Origin: Agarivorans aestuarii
Lineage (GTDB): Bacteria > Pseudomonadota > Gammaproteobacteria > Enterobacterales > Celerinatantimonadaceae
DNA: 64,000 nucleotides
Assembly (NCBI RefSeq): GCF_019670125.1
Contig: NZ_AP023033.1
Location: 3,559,501 to 3,623,500 of the forward strand
Direction of reading: 5' to 3'
The stretch's first letter is position 1, and every line of letters begins with the position of its first letter. Positions 34,416-43,276 of the stretch are shown here, one piece after another. Position numbers and translations under genes: made by a program. The notes beneath the pieces were generated by a model. That model had not been told where the DNA came from. It did no database searches and saw only the letters and a list, made by a program, of their open reading frames with translations.

Positions 34416-34757
34416 AACTCTTCCCTGATACAGCCTTATTACTAGGCTCTTAATAATAGCCTAAGTATATAACAACTAAGCCACTTAGCGCGCTTCATGA
34501 TTAAGCATAAGATAAAACTAAATAAAAAATATCACGGCAATTATAAGCTGCCATTGCGCGAAAAAAAGCGCTCTCCCGCTCTACATTTCAAGCACTGTTC
34601 TTAGCAAAGGCAGCCCAAATAACAGCTATATGAGGCTCCAAAACAAACAGCTTTTCTCAAGATTTTGTAGGTTTGCATAAATAAAACACAAAAAATCACT
34701 TGCAAAGTAAATGATAATGATTATCATTTAGATATAAAAATAAACGAGGACAACACT
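34416..34757. other. Gene-free stretch between divergent cti and Fur-regulated genes
   Basis: This 342-bp AT-rich stretch holds the promoters of cti (minus) and of the DUF2061-DUF4250 pair (plus). The only recognisable site is the Fur palindrome at 34708-34730. A GCGC-rich patch near 34556-34572 could form a small hairpin. No ORF with coding features is seen. Confidence 0.6.
34708..34730 (+). promoter_or_regulatory. Fur box (iron-responsive operator)
   Basis: A perfect 23-bp palindrome centred on G34719. It contains TGATAAT-G-ATTATCA, the 7-1-7 inverted heptamer recognised by Fur. A TTGCAA element (34700-34705) lies just upstream and TATCAT inside the site could be the -10, so Fur binding would block polymerase. 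It ends 27 bp before the ATG of the DUF2061 gene. Confidence 0.85.
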
Positions 34758-34961
34758 ATGATTAAAACATTAACTTTTGCCAGCATGCATTTCACTATCG
34801 CTTTTTTGGTCACTTGGTTATTAACTGGTGACATGATGATTGGCGGTTTGGTCGCCATAGTAGAGCCAGCAGTAAACAGTGTGGCTTACTTCTTTCACGA
34901 AAAAGCATGGACCAAATGGGGTTTCAACCGCCCTCAACCAGCCAAGGAGTATGCATGTTAG
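34758..34961 (+). CDS. DUF2061 small membrane protein
   Basis: A 67-residue protein of the DUF2061 family: KTLTFASMHFTIAFLVTWLLTGD, then GGLVAIVEPAVNSVAYFFHEKAWTKWGF. Two membrane segments with a conserved His in the middle of each (AS-MH, FFHEKAW). The family is widespread and has no established function. A GAGG ribosome site precedes the ATG and a perfect Fur box lies just upstream, so expression should rise when iron is scarce. The following gene overlaps its end by 7 bp. Confidence 0.85.
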   Translation: MIKTLTFASMHFTIAFLVTWLLTGDMMIGGLVAIVEPAVNSVAYFFHEKAWTKWGFNRPQPAKEYAC

Positions 34962-35152
34962 ACCAACAACGTGTTCAACAAATGGATATCAATATTTTGG
35001 TAAGCATTGTAAACATGCAAATTAGAAATGAGTTCTCTAGCTTTACTGAACTATGCAGGTTTTACGAGCTAAATCAGAGCCAATTGAGCCAACGCTTAGC
35101 GTCAGCAGGTTATCAATTGCAAGCTAAGCAACAACAGTTTACCGCGGCCTAA
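34955..35152 (+). CDS. DUF4250 small protein
   Basis: A 65-residue protein matching DUF4250: MLDQQRVQQMDINILVSIVNMQIRN start region and ELCRFYELNQSQLSQRLASAGY, a short helix pattern resembling a winged or helix-turn-helix-like element. No function is known. AAGGAG lies 6 nt upstream of the ATG at 34955, which is inside the end of the DUF2061 gene (7-bp overlap), so the two are cotranscribed and presumably both under the Fur box. A longer upstream start at 34907 is rejected. Confidence 0.75.
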   Translation: MLDQQRVQQMDINILVSIVNMQIRNEFSSFTELCRFYELNQSQLSQRLASAGYQLQAKQQQFTAA

Positions 35153-35237
35153 TCACCTACCCCGCTCTGCTCAACAAAGCGGATGGCTAGTTTACATAAG
35201 CACTTAAAAAGAATAAGCAGCTTGGTAAATAGCTAAA

Positions 35238-35912
35238 CTACTCTGCACTGGCATTCATCGCACTATAAGCGCGATAAGCAAATACCAGAAAGAATGCCTC
35301 GAGAACCTGCCCAAATACTCGATTGGCAAACACCCAAACTGCGGCTGCCTGGTTGTCTAATAGCCAATGATGCAAAGCCCAAACCGGTATCATAGTTATA
35401 CCCGCTACCGCTATCACTCCGGCTAGCAATGGCCACTTATACGCTTCTGTTTGATTCCAGCTTTCGCTAATAGCTTTAAGCGGACTACTTTTGTTGAGTA
35501 CACAGTGTAAATCGGCCACTAGTAAGCGGCTGGCTATAACAATGCCCGGCAATACAAAGAAACTTAAGCCCAGCATAACTAAAGCAAAACAGATCGCCAC
35601 CACGGTAAATAACAAAGGCCAAATACTTAAGGAAGCCTGAAAGCAACGCGTAATCGACCAAGGCTGTTGCTTAAACTGCGCCCGCATATACAAAATGATC
35701 GCGCCCTGATAAATCGGCTGCATTAATAGGCCGATGATCACAAACATCCAATAATTGGCGGTAGAGGGCTCACTAGGATTCTGAACGTATTGACTTTGCA
35801 GTGCAGCAAAAGGAACAGCAAAGGGCAAAACCATTAATGCTAATTGGGTAAAATGCTGACGATAAAAACGTAAGCTATCGGCCAACCAGTCCCATAAACC
35901 AACTATTGCCAT
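35238..35912 (-). CDS. YciC/UPF0259-like polytopic membrane protein
   Basis: A 224-residue membrane protein with about six hydrophobic segments; visible blocks are DSLRFYRQHFTQLALMVLP at the start, YMRAQF in the middle, ASRLLVADLHCVLNKSSPLKAISESW and a final VFAYRAYS. The arrangement resembles the UPF0259/YciC group of unknown function. It follows the HAD gene direction (both minus) but the HAD gene is transcribed first, 40 bp upstream, so they are likely cotranscribed. No start alternatives are convincing. Confidence 0.6.
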   Translation of the reverse strand: MAIVGLWDWLADSLRFYRQHFTQLALMVLPFAVPFAALQSQYVQNPSEPSTANYWMFVIIGLLMQPIYQGAIILYMRAQFKQQPWSITRCFQASLSIWPLLFTVVAICFALVMLGLSFFVLPGIVIASRLLVADLHCVLNKSSPLKAISESWNQTEAYKWPLLAGVIAVAGITMIPVWALHHWLLDNQAAAVWVFANRVFGQVLEAFFLVFAYRAYSAMNASAE

Positions 35913-35952
35913 ACTGCTTCCTACACTCCTTTAGAACCACCAGCCAACAAGT

Positions 35953-36666
35953 TTATGCTAACCAGGTACATTGATGTAATTGATTTAACGAGGCTATTTT
36001 CCAGTTTACCTCATCCATTGGCTGATGTTCCGGCTCACTGCTAGCGTCTCGTTGTAACCACACGCTGCCCATCCCTGCAGCATTAGCACCTTGTGCGTCA
36101 TTCACTAGGTTGTCACCCACATAACAGCATTGCTCAACGCTTAGCTTGGCCAATTTTGCAGCTTGCTGAAAAATGCTTGGTTTAGGTTTAGCTGCACCTG
36201 CTGCTTCTGCAGTGAGAACAAATTCGAAGTAGTCTAAGAGGCCAGCAGCCCGCACTTTTCGCTGTTGCATGTCTTCTGGTCCATTGGATACCAAGGCCAA
36301 GCGCCAGCCCTGCTGTTTGAGCTGATTTAAACACGCCAAGGTATCGCCATACAAAATCGTTGCAGCAATATACTGCTGCATAAAGTATTCAAAGGCTTGC
36401 TCTGCTTCCTCATCACTTAAGCTCTTGTCTTGCAAGGCTTCTCGCGCCCGCGCTTGACGCATTTCGGCAGCGCTAAGCTTGCCCTGCAAAAAAGCCGGAT
36501 AATGAAGTTTTAAGGCGCGTTTCCAATGGTTTAATGCATCATTAATTTGCTGTGGCTGGTATTTAGAGAACAAGGCTTTAGCTGCAGTTTCGGTAGCGAC
36601 GCCGTCATCCACTAAGGTATCGTCTAAATCAAACATCAGCATCTTGGCTTGAATTGGCTTAATCAT
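35953..36666 (-). CDS. HAD-superfamily hydrolase (subfamily IA)
   Basis: A 237-residue HAD phosphatase. Motif I DLDDTLVDD (Asp nucleophile), motif II ALVSNGPED, motif III Lys in AGAAKPKPSIF, motif IV VGDNLVNDAQGANAAG. An alpha-helical C1 cap lies between I and II (about 20-100). The sequence resembles YjjG/YigB-type nucleotidases or phosphatases acting on small phosphorylated metabolites; the substrate is not identifiable. The upstream start at 36717 is rejected because AAGGA lies 6 nt before the ATG at 36666. It precedes the YciC-like gene by 40 bp. Confidence 0.85.
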   Translation of the reverse strand: MIKPIQAKMLMFDLDDTLVDDGVATETAAKALFSKYQPQQINDALNHWKRALKLHYPAFLQGKLSAAEMRQARAREALQDKSLSDEEAEQAFEYFMQQYIAATILYGDTLACLNQLKQQGWRLALVSNGPEDMQQRKVRAAGLLDYFEFVLTAEAAGAAKPKPSIFQQAAKLAKLSVEQCCYVGDNLVNDAQGANAAGMGSVWLQRDASSEPEHQPMDEVNWKIASLNQLHQCTWLA

Positions 36667-36821
36667 CGGTATTCCTTTTATTTTCAGCCAGATTAGCGGT
36701 AGGAAATAAGAAGTCAACGATTGTTTACAGCAAGTTCTACTGCCTTAATCACAAAGCTTAGTGATCTAAGTGACCAGTGCTAACGTTATATTGAGACGTA
36801 ACACAATTGGAAGGACTCGTA

Positions 36822-37058
36822 ATGAAAACTCAATCAGTTGACCTACATGATGTTACCGTTCTTTTTTATCCAACGGAAAACCCTTATCACTTGCAATCAA
36901 TGCTGCTTAAAGACCAAGTGGTTAACAACCAAGGCAGGGTAGTAATTGCCAGTAAACACAAGCAAGGGAAAATTATTGTTGCGGTAATCGCAGGCCAAGT
37001 GGAGTTGCTTAACCTGCTGGGCGATAGGTTTAACGTAAATCCGCTTTCAGTAGCTTAG
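36822..37058 (+). CDS. TIGR02922-type small protein
   Basis: A 78-residue protein without signal peptide or membrane segment; DVTVLFYPTENPYHLQSMLLKDQ, VVIASKHKQGKIIVAVIAG and the end of the protein resemble the TIGR02922 family found in Vibrio, Shewanella, Colwellia and relatives, unknown function. AAGGA lies 7 nt before the ATG at 36822. Its stop overlaps the stop of the convergent MATE gene by 4 bp. Confidence 0.6.
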   Translation: MKTQSVDLHDVTVLFYPTENPYHLQSMLLKDQVVNNQGRVVIASKHKQGKIIVAVIAGQVELLNLLGDRFNVNPLSVA

Positions 37059-38524
37059 GGCTTGGCCGCTGCGGTATCGTTGGTAGAAGCCGCCTCATCT
37101 AGCTCGGCTTCTGCACACATATAAGCTCGACTAGAACAAAAAGGTGTGAGCGGTACACTGGGTTCTAGTGGCTGCTCTTGCTCTGCTATATGAAGTTGAT
37201 GCTTATTAGTGACTCTAGCCACAATGTAGTAAGCCATGCGCAGTGCCAATAACCCAAACACAACCGTTCCCAATGCTTGCCCCCCCAATACACCTAAAGG
37301 ACCAAACCACTGCCCACCTAAATAAACAAACGGGATAGTCCCTAAGGTCGCTTTACCAAAATTAAGCATGGTAGAGGTGCTTGGGTAACCAAGATTATTA
37401 AAGGCAGCATTGGCCACAAACATCGCCCCATTAAAGACAAAGCTAAAACTTATCCAAGTACAGAAGAAGCCAATCACCGTAGCGGCCTCTGCGCCTACTC
37501 CAAAGACATCTGCAATCAAGTCTTGGCCAAACAGTAAGATCAGCGACACCGTCACCACAAAGCCACCATTAAACCAAAGGGCTTTGGTTAAGGCTTCACG
37601 CACTCGAGCATAATTGTTTGCTCCAAAGTTTTGGCCAACAATTGGACCAATTGCGCCGGATAACGAGAAAATCATACCAAAAGCGACGGGCATAATTCGC
37701 CCAACCACCGCCCAACCGGCCACATAAGCATCACCAAACACCGCGATAGCTGCTGTTACATAGGCATTGCCTAAAGGCGTTGCAACATTGGTCATCATCG
37801 CGGGAGCAGCCACTTTTAAAATGGCGCGTAAATCTTGCAACCACTTGCTCCACTTAAATCCAGCAAACAGTTGATGTTTGTAAACTACCCCAGACAAAGC
37901 AACACCGGCTACCACAAAACGCGCAATTACCGAGGCAATCGCGGCGCCAGGCAAACCAAGGCCCAAGGCAAAAATGAATATTGGGTCGAGCACTGCGTTA
38001 ACGCCGCCACCTGCCAAGGTAGACCACATCGCCCGCTTAGCATCTCCCACCGAGCGCAGCGCTGCACCACCGCTCATGGCCAAGCCAAGAACAGGCAGAG
38101 AGGGCAGTAAAATTCTTAAGTATTCAACGGCAAGTTCATGGGTTCTGGCCTTCGCTCCGATCAAGCTCAATAGTTCTGGGGCAAAGTACCAAGCCAAAGC
38201 AGCAAAAGCGGCGCTGATTAAAAAGCCGGTAAACAAAATATTGGTGACTAACTGCTTAGCGCGTGCTTTGTCTTGCTGGCCAATGGCTTTAGAAACCAAA
38301 GCGGTCATGGCAATAGACAAGCCGATAGAAATTGAAGTGGTAAAAAATGCGATGGTTCCGGCATAGCCCACCGCAGCTGCAAGCTCGGCTTCACCCAATA
38401 AGCTAATAAAAAACAGATCTGCCAAATCAACCAAAAATAAAGCAGTTAAGCCAATGGCGTTAGTAGAGGACATCACTACAATATGGCGAAAAATATCACC
38501 AGAAACGAACTTTGCCTTTGGCAT
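37055..38524 (-). CDS. MATE family multidrug/cation antiporter
   Basis: A 489-residue protein with twelve hydrophobic segments in two related halves. Family features: the N-terminal IVVMSSTNAIGLTALFLVDLADLFFI, SISIGLSIAMTALVSKAIGQ, GGALRSVGDAKRAMW, and in the second half a GPIVGQNFGANNYARVREAL block matching the first half SKAIGQQDKARAKQL. Uses a sodium or proton gradient to export drugs or other cationic compounds; substrate unknown. The upstream start at 38572 is unlikely; ATG at 38524 has a GAGAA ribosome site. The C-terminal 40 residues are polar and variable. Confidence 0.88.
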   Translation of the reverse strand: MPKAKFVSGDIFRHIVVMSSTNAIGLTALFLVDLADLFFISLLGEAELAAAVGYAGTIAFFTTSISIGLSIAMTALVSKAIGQQDKARAKQLVTNILFTGFLISAAFAALAWYFAPELLSLIGAKARTHELAVEYLRILLPSLPVLGLAMSGGAALRSVGDAKRAMWSTLAGGGVNAVLDPIFIFALGLGLPGAAIASVIARFVVAGVALSGVVYKHQLFAGFKWSKWLQDLRAILKVAAPAMMTNVATPLGNAYVTAAIAVFGDAYVAGWAVVGRIMPVAFGMIFSLSGAIGPIVGQNFGANNYARVREALTKALWFNGGFVVTVSLILLFGQDLIADVFGVGAEAATVIGFFCTWISFSFVFNGAMFVANAAFNNLGYPSTSTMLNFGKATLGTIPFVYLGGQWFGPLGVLGGQALGTVVFGLLALRMAYYIVARVTNKHQLHIAEQEQPLEPSVPLTPFCSSRAYMCAEAELDEAASTNDTAAAKP

Positions 38525-38591
38525 AGAAATTCTCAAAACAACAAGATAATTTCTAGTGTAGGCGCTAATCAAAACGAAGTCATTGGAGAAA

Positions 38592-38614
38592 TAGCCCCTT
38601 AATTTAAGGGGCTA
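38592..38614 (-). terminator. Hairpin after metE
   Basis: A 9-bp stem (TAGCCCCTT/AAGGGGCTA) with a 5-nt loop starts 16 nt after the metE stop codon on the minus strand; the following T-run is short (TTTCT). Confidence 0.6.
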
Positions 38615-38629
38615 CTTTTGTCTGCTCAC

Positions 38630-40897
38630 TTAAGCGAGGCTAGTCCGTAATTCTTTAGTCGCTAACACCATGTTATTGAGGGCGGCTTCGGTTTCCTGCC
38701 AGTTACGGGTCTTTAAGCCGCAATCTGGATTCACCCACAAGCGCTGCAAAGGGATCCATTGAGCCGCCTTGTCGATCAAAGATTTAATCTCATTGATACT
38801 AGGAATGTTTGGCGAGTGAATATCATAAACGCCTGGGCCAATCTCATTGGGGTACTCAAAGTGCTCAAACGCTTGCAGCAAACTCATGGCCGAGCGCGAG
38901 GTCTCAATGGTTAATACATCGGCATCCAGTGCTGCAACAGCCGGCATTATGTCATTAAACTCGCTGTAACACATATGAGTGTGGATCTGTGTTTCAGGTT
39001 TGGCGCTGGCTGCAGAGAGCTTAAAGGCCGATACCGCCCAACTTAAGTAATCGTCCCACTGGCTGCGTTTAAGCGGCATACCTTCGCGAATAGCAGGTTC
39101 ATCAATTTGAATCACTTGAATGCCCGCTTGCTGCAGCTCCGCCACTTCATCATTAAGCGCGATAGCGATTTGTTCAGCAATTTGGGCGCGGCTAAGATCT
39201 TCGCGGGCAAAGCTCCAAGTTAAAATGGTTACAGGGCCAGTTAACATGCCTTTTACTGGCTTGTTAGTTAGTGATTGCGCATAAAGGCTCCACTCAACGG
39301 TAAGTGGTTTGGCGCGTTCAATATCATCAACAATAATGGCTGGTTTCACGCAGCGCGAGCCATAACTTTGCACCCAGCCAAAGCGGCTAGCAATAAAGCC
39401 ATCTAAAAGCTCGGCAAAATACTCCACCATGTCGTTACGCTCTGCTTCACCATGCACTAACACATCAAGATCTAAGCGCTCTTGACGCTCAATGGCATCC
39501 TTAATGTGTTGCGCAAGCGCAGCATCATAATCGGCTTGGCTTAGTTGCCCTGCTTTGTATTCACGACGCTGACGGCGAATTTCATTGGTTTGTGGAAATG
39601 AACCGATGGTAGTGGTTGGCAAAGGCGGTAACTGTAAACTTTGCTGTTGAATCTGTTGGCGCTGTTCAAAGCTTAAAGTACGCTCACGCTCAGCCGGGGT
39701 TAAGGCGCTAATTCGCTGCTGCAAGCTGGAGTTGTTTTTCTTACTTGGGTTTTGCAATGCAGCACTGTATTGGCGAGACAGGCGCAATGCGTCGGCTTCA
39801 CCGTTTAGCGCTTCATCAAGTATTTGCAGCTCAGACAATTTTTGCTCCGCAAAAGCCAAACGATACTTAGCATCACCCAAGTCCGTTTCACTCTCTAGAT
39901 CAAGCGGACTGTGCAATAGTGAACAAGATGAAGCAAACCATAAACGCTCGCCTAAACGGACTTTAAGCGAACTATAATTCTCAATAAGCTCAGGCAAGTT
40001 AGCCCGCCACACATTGCGGCCATTAATCACCCCAGCCGACAATACCCACTCTTTAGGTAACCAAGTAAGTACTTGCTCTAACTGCTGTGGCGCGACGCAT
40101 AAATCTAGGTGCAAGCCGTCTACGGCCAATTGCTGAATAACTTCTGCGTTATCCAGTACATCGGCAAAATAACTGGTTAATAGCACTTTAGTTGGGCTAA
40201 TACTCGTTTGGTAAGCAGCTAACAAGGCATCTTGCCACTGAGTATCCAGCTCTAAACCCAATATTGGCTCATCAACTTGAAGCCACTCTACGCCCAAAGC
40301 AGCGATGCGCTGGAAAATCTCACGGTAAACCGTTAATAACTGGGGGAGCAAGGACAAACGCTCAAAGCCATCAGCAGCTTGATCATCATTTTTGCCCAAA
40401 TATAAGTATGAAACTGGCCCCAAAATAACCGGTTTTACCGCATGGCCTTGTTCAAAGGCTTCGCGAATTTCATCAAATAATTGCGTCCACTGTAAGCTAA
40501 ATACGCTGTCTTCAGAGAACTCGGGGACAATGTAATGGTAATTGGTGTTAAACCATTTGCTCATGTCTGATGCCGCATGATTACAGCCACAGCCCTGTTG
40601 CCCACGAGCAATTGCAAACATGCTATCTAGGTTAATTTGCTCAGACTGATGACGCTTAGGCAGGTTGCCTAACAATAATGAGGTATTTAGTACTTGGTCG
40701 TACCAAGCAAAATCGCCTACGGTCACCCAAGCTTGACCACTGTCTTTTTGGGCTTGCCAATTTTGTTGGCGAATGTCTTTACCCACTTGCAATAAATCTT
40801 GCTGTGAAGACTCACCACGCCAGTAACTTTCTAGCGCAAATTTTAGTTCTCGTTGCTTACCAATTCTTGGGTACCCCAATACGTGAGTAGTGCTCAT
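38630..40897 (-). CDS. metE: Cobalamin-independent methionine synthase (MetE)
   Basis: A 755-residue zinc enzyme that transfers the methyl group of 5-methyltetrahydropteroyltri-glutamate to homocysteine. The N-terminal half starts [17 protein letters not shown]. The catalytic half has [54 protein letters not shown], and zinc ligands in HTHMCYSEF (His/Cys) and [10 protein letters not shown] (Cys), plus the ETSRS Glu. AAAGGA lies before the ATG. It is divergent from metR, with MetR-type sites and a MetJ-like box between them. It works without vitamin B12 and can coexist with MetH. Confidence 0.97.
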   Translation of the reverse strand: MSTTHVLGYPRIGKQRELKFALESYWRGESSQQDLLQVGKDIRQQNWQAQKDSGQAWVTVGDFAWYDQVLNTSLLLGNLPKRHQSEQINLDSMFAIARGQQGCGCNHAASDMSKWFNTNYHYIVPEFSEDSVFSLQWTQLFDEIREAFEQGHAVKPVILGPVSYLYLGKNDDQAADGFERLSLLPQLLTVYREIFQRIAALGVEWLQVDEPILGLELDTQWQDALLAAYQTSISPTKVLLTSYFADVLDNAEVIQQLAVDGLHLDLCVAPQQLEQVLTWLPKEWVLSAGVINGRNVWRANLPELIENYSSLKVRLGERLWFASSCSLLHSPLDLESETDLGDAKYRLAFAEQKLSELQILDEALNGEADALRLSRQYSAALQNPSKKNNSSLQQRISALTPAERERTLSFEQRQQIQQQSLQLPPLPTTTIGSFPQTNEIRRQRREYKAGQLSQADYDAALAQHIKDAIERQERLDLDVLVHGEAERNDMVEYFAELLDGFIASRFGWVQSYGSRCVKPAIIVDDIERAKPLTVEWSLYAQSLTNKPVKGMLTGPVTILTWSFAREDLSRAQIAEQIAIALNDEVAELQQAGIQVIQIDEPAIREGMPLKRSQWDDYLSWAVSAFKLSAASAKPETQIHTHMCYSEFNDIMPAVAALDADVLTIETSRSAMSLLQAFEHFEYPNEIGPGVYDIHSPNIPSINEIKSLIDKAAQWIPLQRLWVNPDCGLKTRNWQETEAALNNMVLATKELRTSLA

Positions 40898-40911
40898 GTC
40901 TATATCCTTTT

Positions 40912-40927
40912 AGCCGTCTAGATGTGT
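40912..40927 (-). promoter_or_regulatory. Tandem MetJ-box-like sequence upstream of metE
   Basis: AGCCGTCT followed directly by AGATGTGT; these match the 8-bp met box AGACGTCT at 7 and 6 of 8 positions. It starts 15 bp before the metE ATG. MetJ with SAM would repress metE from here. The match is imperfect and metJ itself is not in the window. Confidence 0.45.
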
Positions 40928-40984
40928 AAATCCATATTGACCAGAGCTAAAGCACAACACAATTGAAAAGCCATCAAGTTAAAT

Positions 40985-41070
40985 TGAATTTCTCTCAAGT
41001 AAAGGTGAGGAACAACCTAAAGATTGCCTTGACACGCTCTAATCTAGGCCGCCATATTGAAATAAATTCA
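40985..41070. promoter_or_regulatory. MetR-type binding sites between metE and metR
   Basis: TGAAATAAATTCA (41058-41070) is an exact TGAA-N5-TTCA site and TGAATTTCTCTCA (40985-40997) matches 7 of 8 fixed bases. Both lie in the 268-bp divergent promoter region, where MetR activates metE and controls its own gene with homocysteine as co-effector. Confidence 0.7.
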
Positions 41071-41165
41071 AGTTAATACATCTAAGTCACTGGGCATATA
41101 TACAAACGTGGGCGCTCTACCTAAGCTGCCAATTTATCAAGCCAATCAGGGAGCGAGCCAGCTAA

Positions 41166-42101
41166 ATGTTAGAGATTAAGCATTTACGTTGCATACAAGC
41201 CATTGCATCTAGCTCTTCACTTAAGGCGGCTGCCACAAAGTTGTTTATTAGCGATTCAGCCTTGTCTCATCAGCTCAAAGATCTTGAACAAAGGATCAAT
41301 GCTCACCTAGTCATAAGAAAGCAACAGCCCTTACAGCTAACCCAACAAGGCCAACAATTGCTTCAACTAGCCGAGAAAGTATTACCTTTAGTTGAACAAA
41401 CAGAGCATCAGTTTAGCGCAGCCCAAGGCCAGCAAACTCGCCTAAACATTAGTGTTGATTGCCATGCTTGTTTTCAATGGCTACTGCCAGCTTTACAGCA
41501 GTTCCAGCAAGCTTGGCCAGAAGTAAGTAGCCACTTTTGCCAAGACAAAAACTACAACGGGCTCCCCTTGCTGCAGCGCGGTGAAGCCGACCTTCTGCTC
41601 ACCTCAGAAGTTAGCCCAGAAGATCAAATCCACTTTGAGCCTTTGTTCGAATATGAAATGGTGCTGATTTGTCCACCGCAACACGGCTTAGCAGAACAAA
41701 CAACTGTAAGCGCGGCTCAGTTAAGTGAAGAAACTATTATCTGTTACCCGGTCACACCACAGCGCTTGGACCTTTATCGTTACATTCTTCAGCCCAGCCA
41801 AGTAGCCGTAAAACAATGGAAACATGCCGATAACCCATCCATGTTACTGCAAATGGTCGCAGCAGGAATGGGAGTGGCAGCTATGCCTTATTGGGCTGTA
41901 GAGCATTATGCGCAGCAACAATTTGTGCACTTATTGTCGTTTGAACAAGCCTTATGGCGTCCAATGTATGCGGCATTTAACAAACACCGGCAATCTAGTA
42001 CTACTTTAAACAGTTTTATTGAGCTAATTTTGCAGCAAGCGCTTAAGCAACTAAAGGGCACTAGAAGCTTGAGCTTTAATCAAAATAAACCCGCAATTTG
42101 A
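41166..42101 (+). CDS. metR: LysR-type regulator of methionine synthesis (MetR)
   Basis: A 311-residue LysR-type regulator with the usual N-terminal winged helix (LEIKHLRCIQAIASSSSLKAAATKLFISDSALSHQLKDLEQ, of which the turn is AAATKLFISDSALSHQ) and an effector domain from about residue 90 with DCHACFQWLLPALQQF and MVAAGMGVAAMPYWAVE. The divergent metE gene and TGAA-N5-TTCA sites identify it as MetR, which binds homocysteine. Gene order and lengths match E. coli metE/metR. Confidence 0.94.
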   Translation: MLEIKHLRCIQAIASSSSLKAAATKLFISDSALSHQLKDLEQRINAHLVIRKQQPLQLTQQGQQLLQLAEKVLPLVEQTEHQFSAAQGQQTRLNISVDCHACFQWLLPALQQFQQAWPEVSSHFCQDKNYNGLPLLQRGEADLLLTSEVSPEDQIHFEPLFEYEMVLICPPQHGLAEQTTVSAAQLSEETIICYPVTPQRLDLYRYILQPSQVAVKQWKHADNPSMLLQMVAAGMGVAAMPYWAVEHYAQQQFVHLLSFEQALWRPMYAAFNKHRQSSTTLNSFIELILQQALKQLKGTRSLSFNQNKPAI

Positions 42102-42191
42102 TTTGACGGATCAGCTAAAAAGAGTTTATTTTTAATAACATAAGGAAATCTCCCTAGCGCGTATCTTAACTTTTTGGCAAAGGTTTTTACG

Positions 42192-43220
42192 ATGGTCTCA
42201 GACTGGTCTCCAGCCGAATTTACAGAAAGAAAAATGAGCCTTGTCATGCATTTGGCGGGCTTTATTCCTAGCGCTTATTTTTCAATTACTCATTTAGTGA
42301 ATGGGGTATTTTGGTATGGCTTAGTGGTACTGCCCTGCGCTATAGCCATTTTGGTTTCGCTGTTTTTCTTGTTTACTCAGCCTGAGTCAAACCGTTATAA
42401 AACCGCCGATGTTTGGTTCTTACTATTAGCCATCCCACCGGTTTTATTAGCACTAACCCAATCAAACATGCACGGGGAATTTTTTGTTCCCGCGCTAATA
42501 CTGGCCTGTTTCATCCACCTACCGCTGCAAATGGCAGAACGGCTGGTGTTGGTGGTCAGTATTTTAGCAATAGTTCTTGGCGTTAATCACTTGGGTATTC
42601 ACCAAGGTATACGTTTTAGCATTGGCGTGGTGGCTTCACACATCTTTGCTTGGGGCTTAGCGCGGGTACTGGTAAAACAAAATAACGAACTCAAAGAACT
42701 CGCTTTTAAAGACTCCCTCACGCGTTGCTATAACCGCAGAGCCTTGTTTGATGAGCTGCTAAAAGCGACTCAGCAACATAAACGCAGTGGCATAAAAGCT
42801 AGCATTATCCTTTTAGATTTAGACCATTTTAAAGCCATTAATGATCAACATGGCCATAATGTAGGCGATCAAATACTGGTGTGGTTTGCCCACTTTTTGC
42901 AACAAAACACCCGCGTTAACGACCGAGTATTTCGCTACGGAGGCGAAGAGTTTCTTATCATGTTGCATGATGCAGACTTTGATACTGCCTACCAAACTAG
43001 TGAGAAGCTCGTAGCTAAAATTTCTAGTTTATTGGCGCCTAACCAACTGTCGATTAGCTTTAGTGCAGGCATAGCTAGCATCAAAGAAAATGAGAGTATT
43101 GATGATTGGATAGAAAGGGCAGACCAAGGTTTATATCAAGCCAAGCAAGCGGGGAGAAAGCAAACTTGGCCCAGTCAATTTGAGCGTGTAGAAACCAGCT
43201 CACCAAAACAGCCTATTTGA
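42192..43220 (+). CDS. Membrane-bound diguanylate cyclase (GGDEF)
   Basis: A 342-residue protein with about five or six N-terminal membrane segments (residues about 15-165) and a C-terminal GGDEF domain (about 178-330). The signature is GGEEF in RYGGEEFLIML, which keeps the residues for GTP condensation, and RVND precedes it by five residues, so the inhibitory c-di-GMP (RxxD) site is intact. LLDLDHFKAIND is the metal-binding strand. It therefore should make c-di-GMP, with product feedback, in response to an unidentified signal. A TTG at 42174 is in frame; AAAGG 8 nt before the ATG at 42192 supports the later start. Three PilZ domains in the window could read its product. Confidence 0.9.
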   Translation: MVSDWSPAEFTERKMSLVMHLAGFIPSAYFSITHLVNGVFWYGLVVLPCAIAILVSLFFLFTQPESNRYKTADVWFLLLAIPPVLLALTQSNMHGEFFVPALILACFIHLPLQMAERLVLVVSILAIVLGVNHLGIHQGIRFSIGVVASHIFAWGLARVLVKQNNELKELAFKDSLTRCYNRRALFDELLKATQQHKRSGIKASIILLDLDHFKAINDQHGHNVGDQILVWFAHFLQQNTRVNDRVFRYGGEEFLIMLHDADFDTAYQTSEKLVAKISSLLAPNQLSISFSAGIASIKENESIDDWIERADQGLYQAKQAGRKQTWPSQFERVETSSPKQPI

Positions 43221-43239
43221 ACACTTTGTTTAAATAGGC
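43211..43239. terminator. Hairpin at the end of the diguanylate cyclase gene
   Basis: GCCTATTT/AAATAGGC, an 8-bp stem overlapping the stop codon (43218-43220), sits between convergent genes. No T-run follows on either strand, so the terminator function is uncertain. Confidence 0.4.
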
Positions 43240-43276
43240 TAATCACTACTAACGTTACTTTATAAGTATAATTTTA

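Noticed and set aside
40898-41165. Cobalamin riboswitch upstream of metE
   Set aside because: No B12-box-like sequence is seen and the region is occupied by MetR- and MetJ-like sites with only 268 bp in total.
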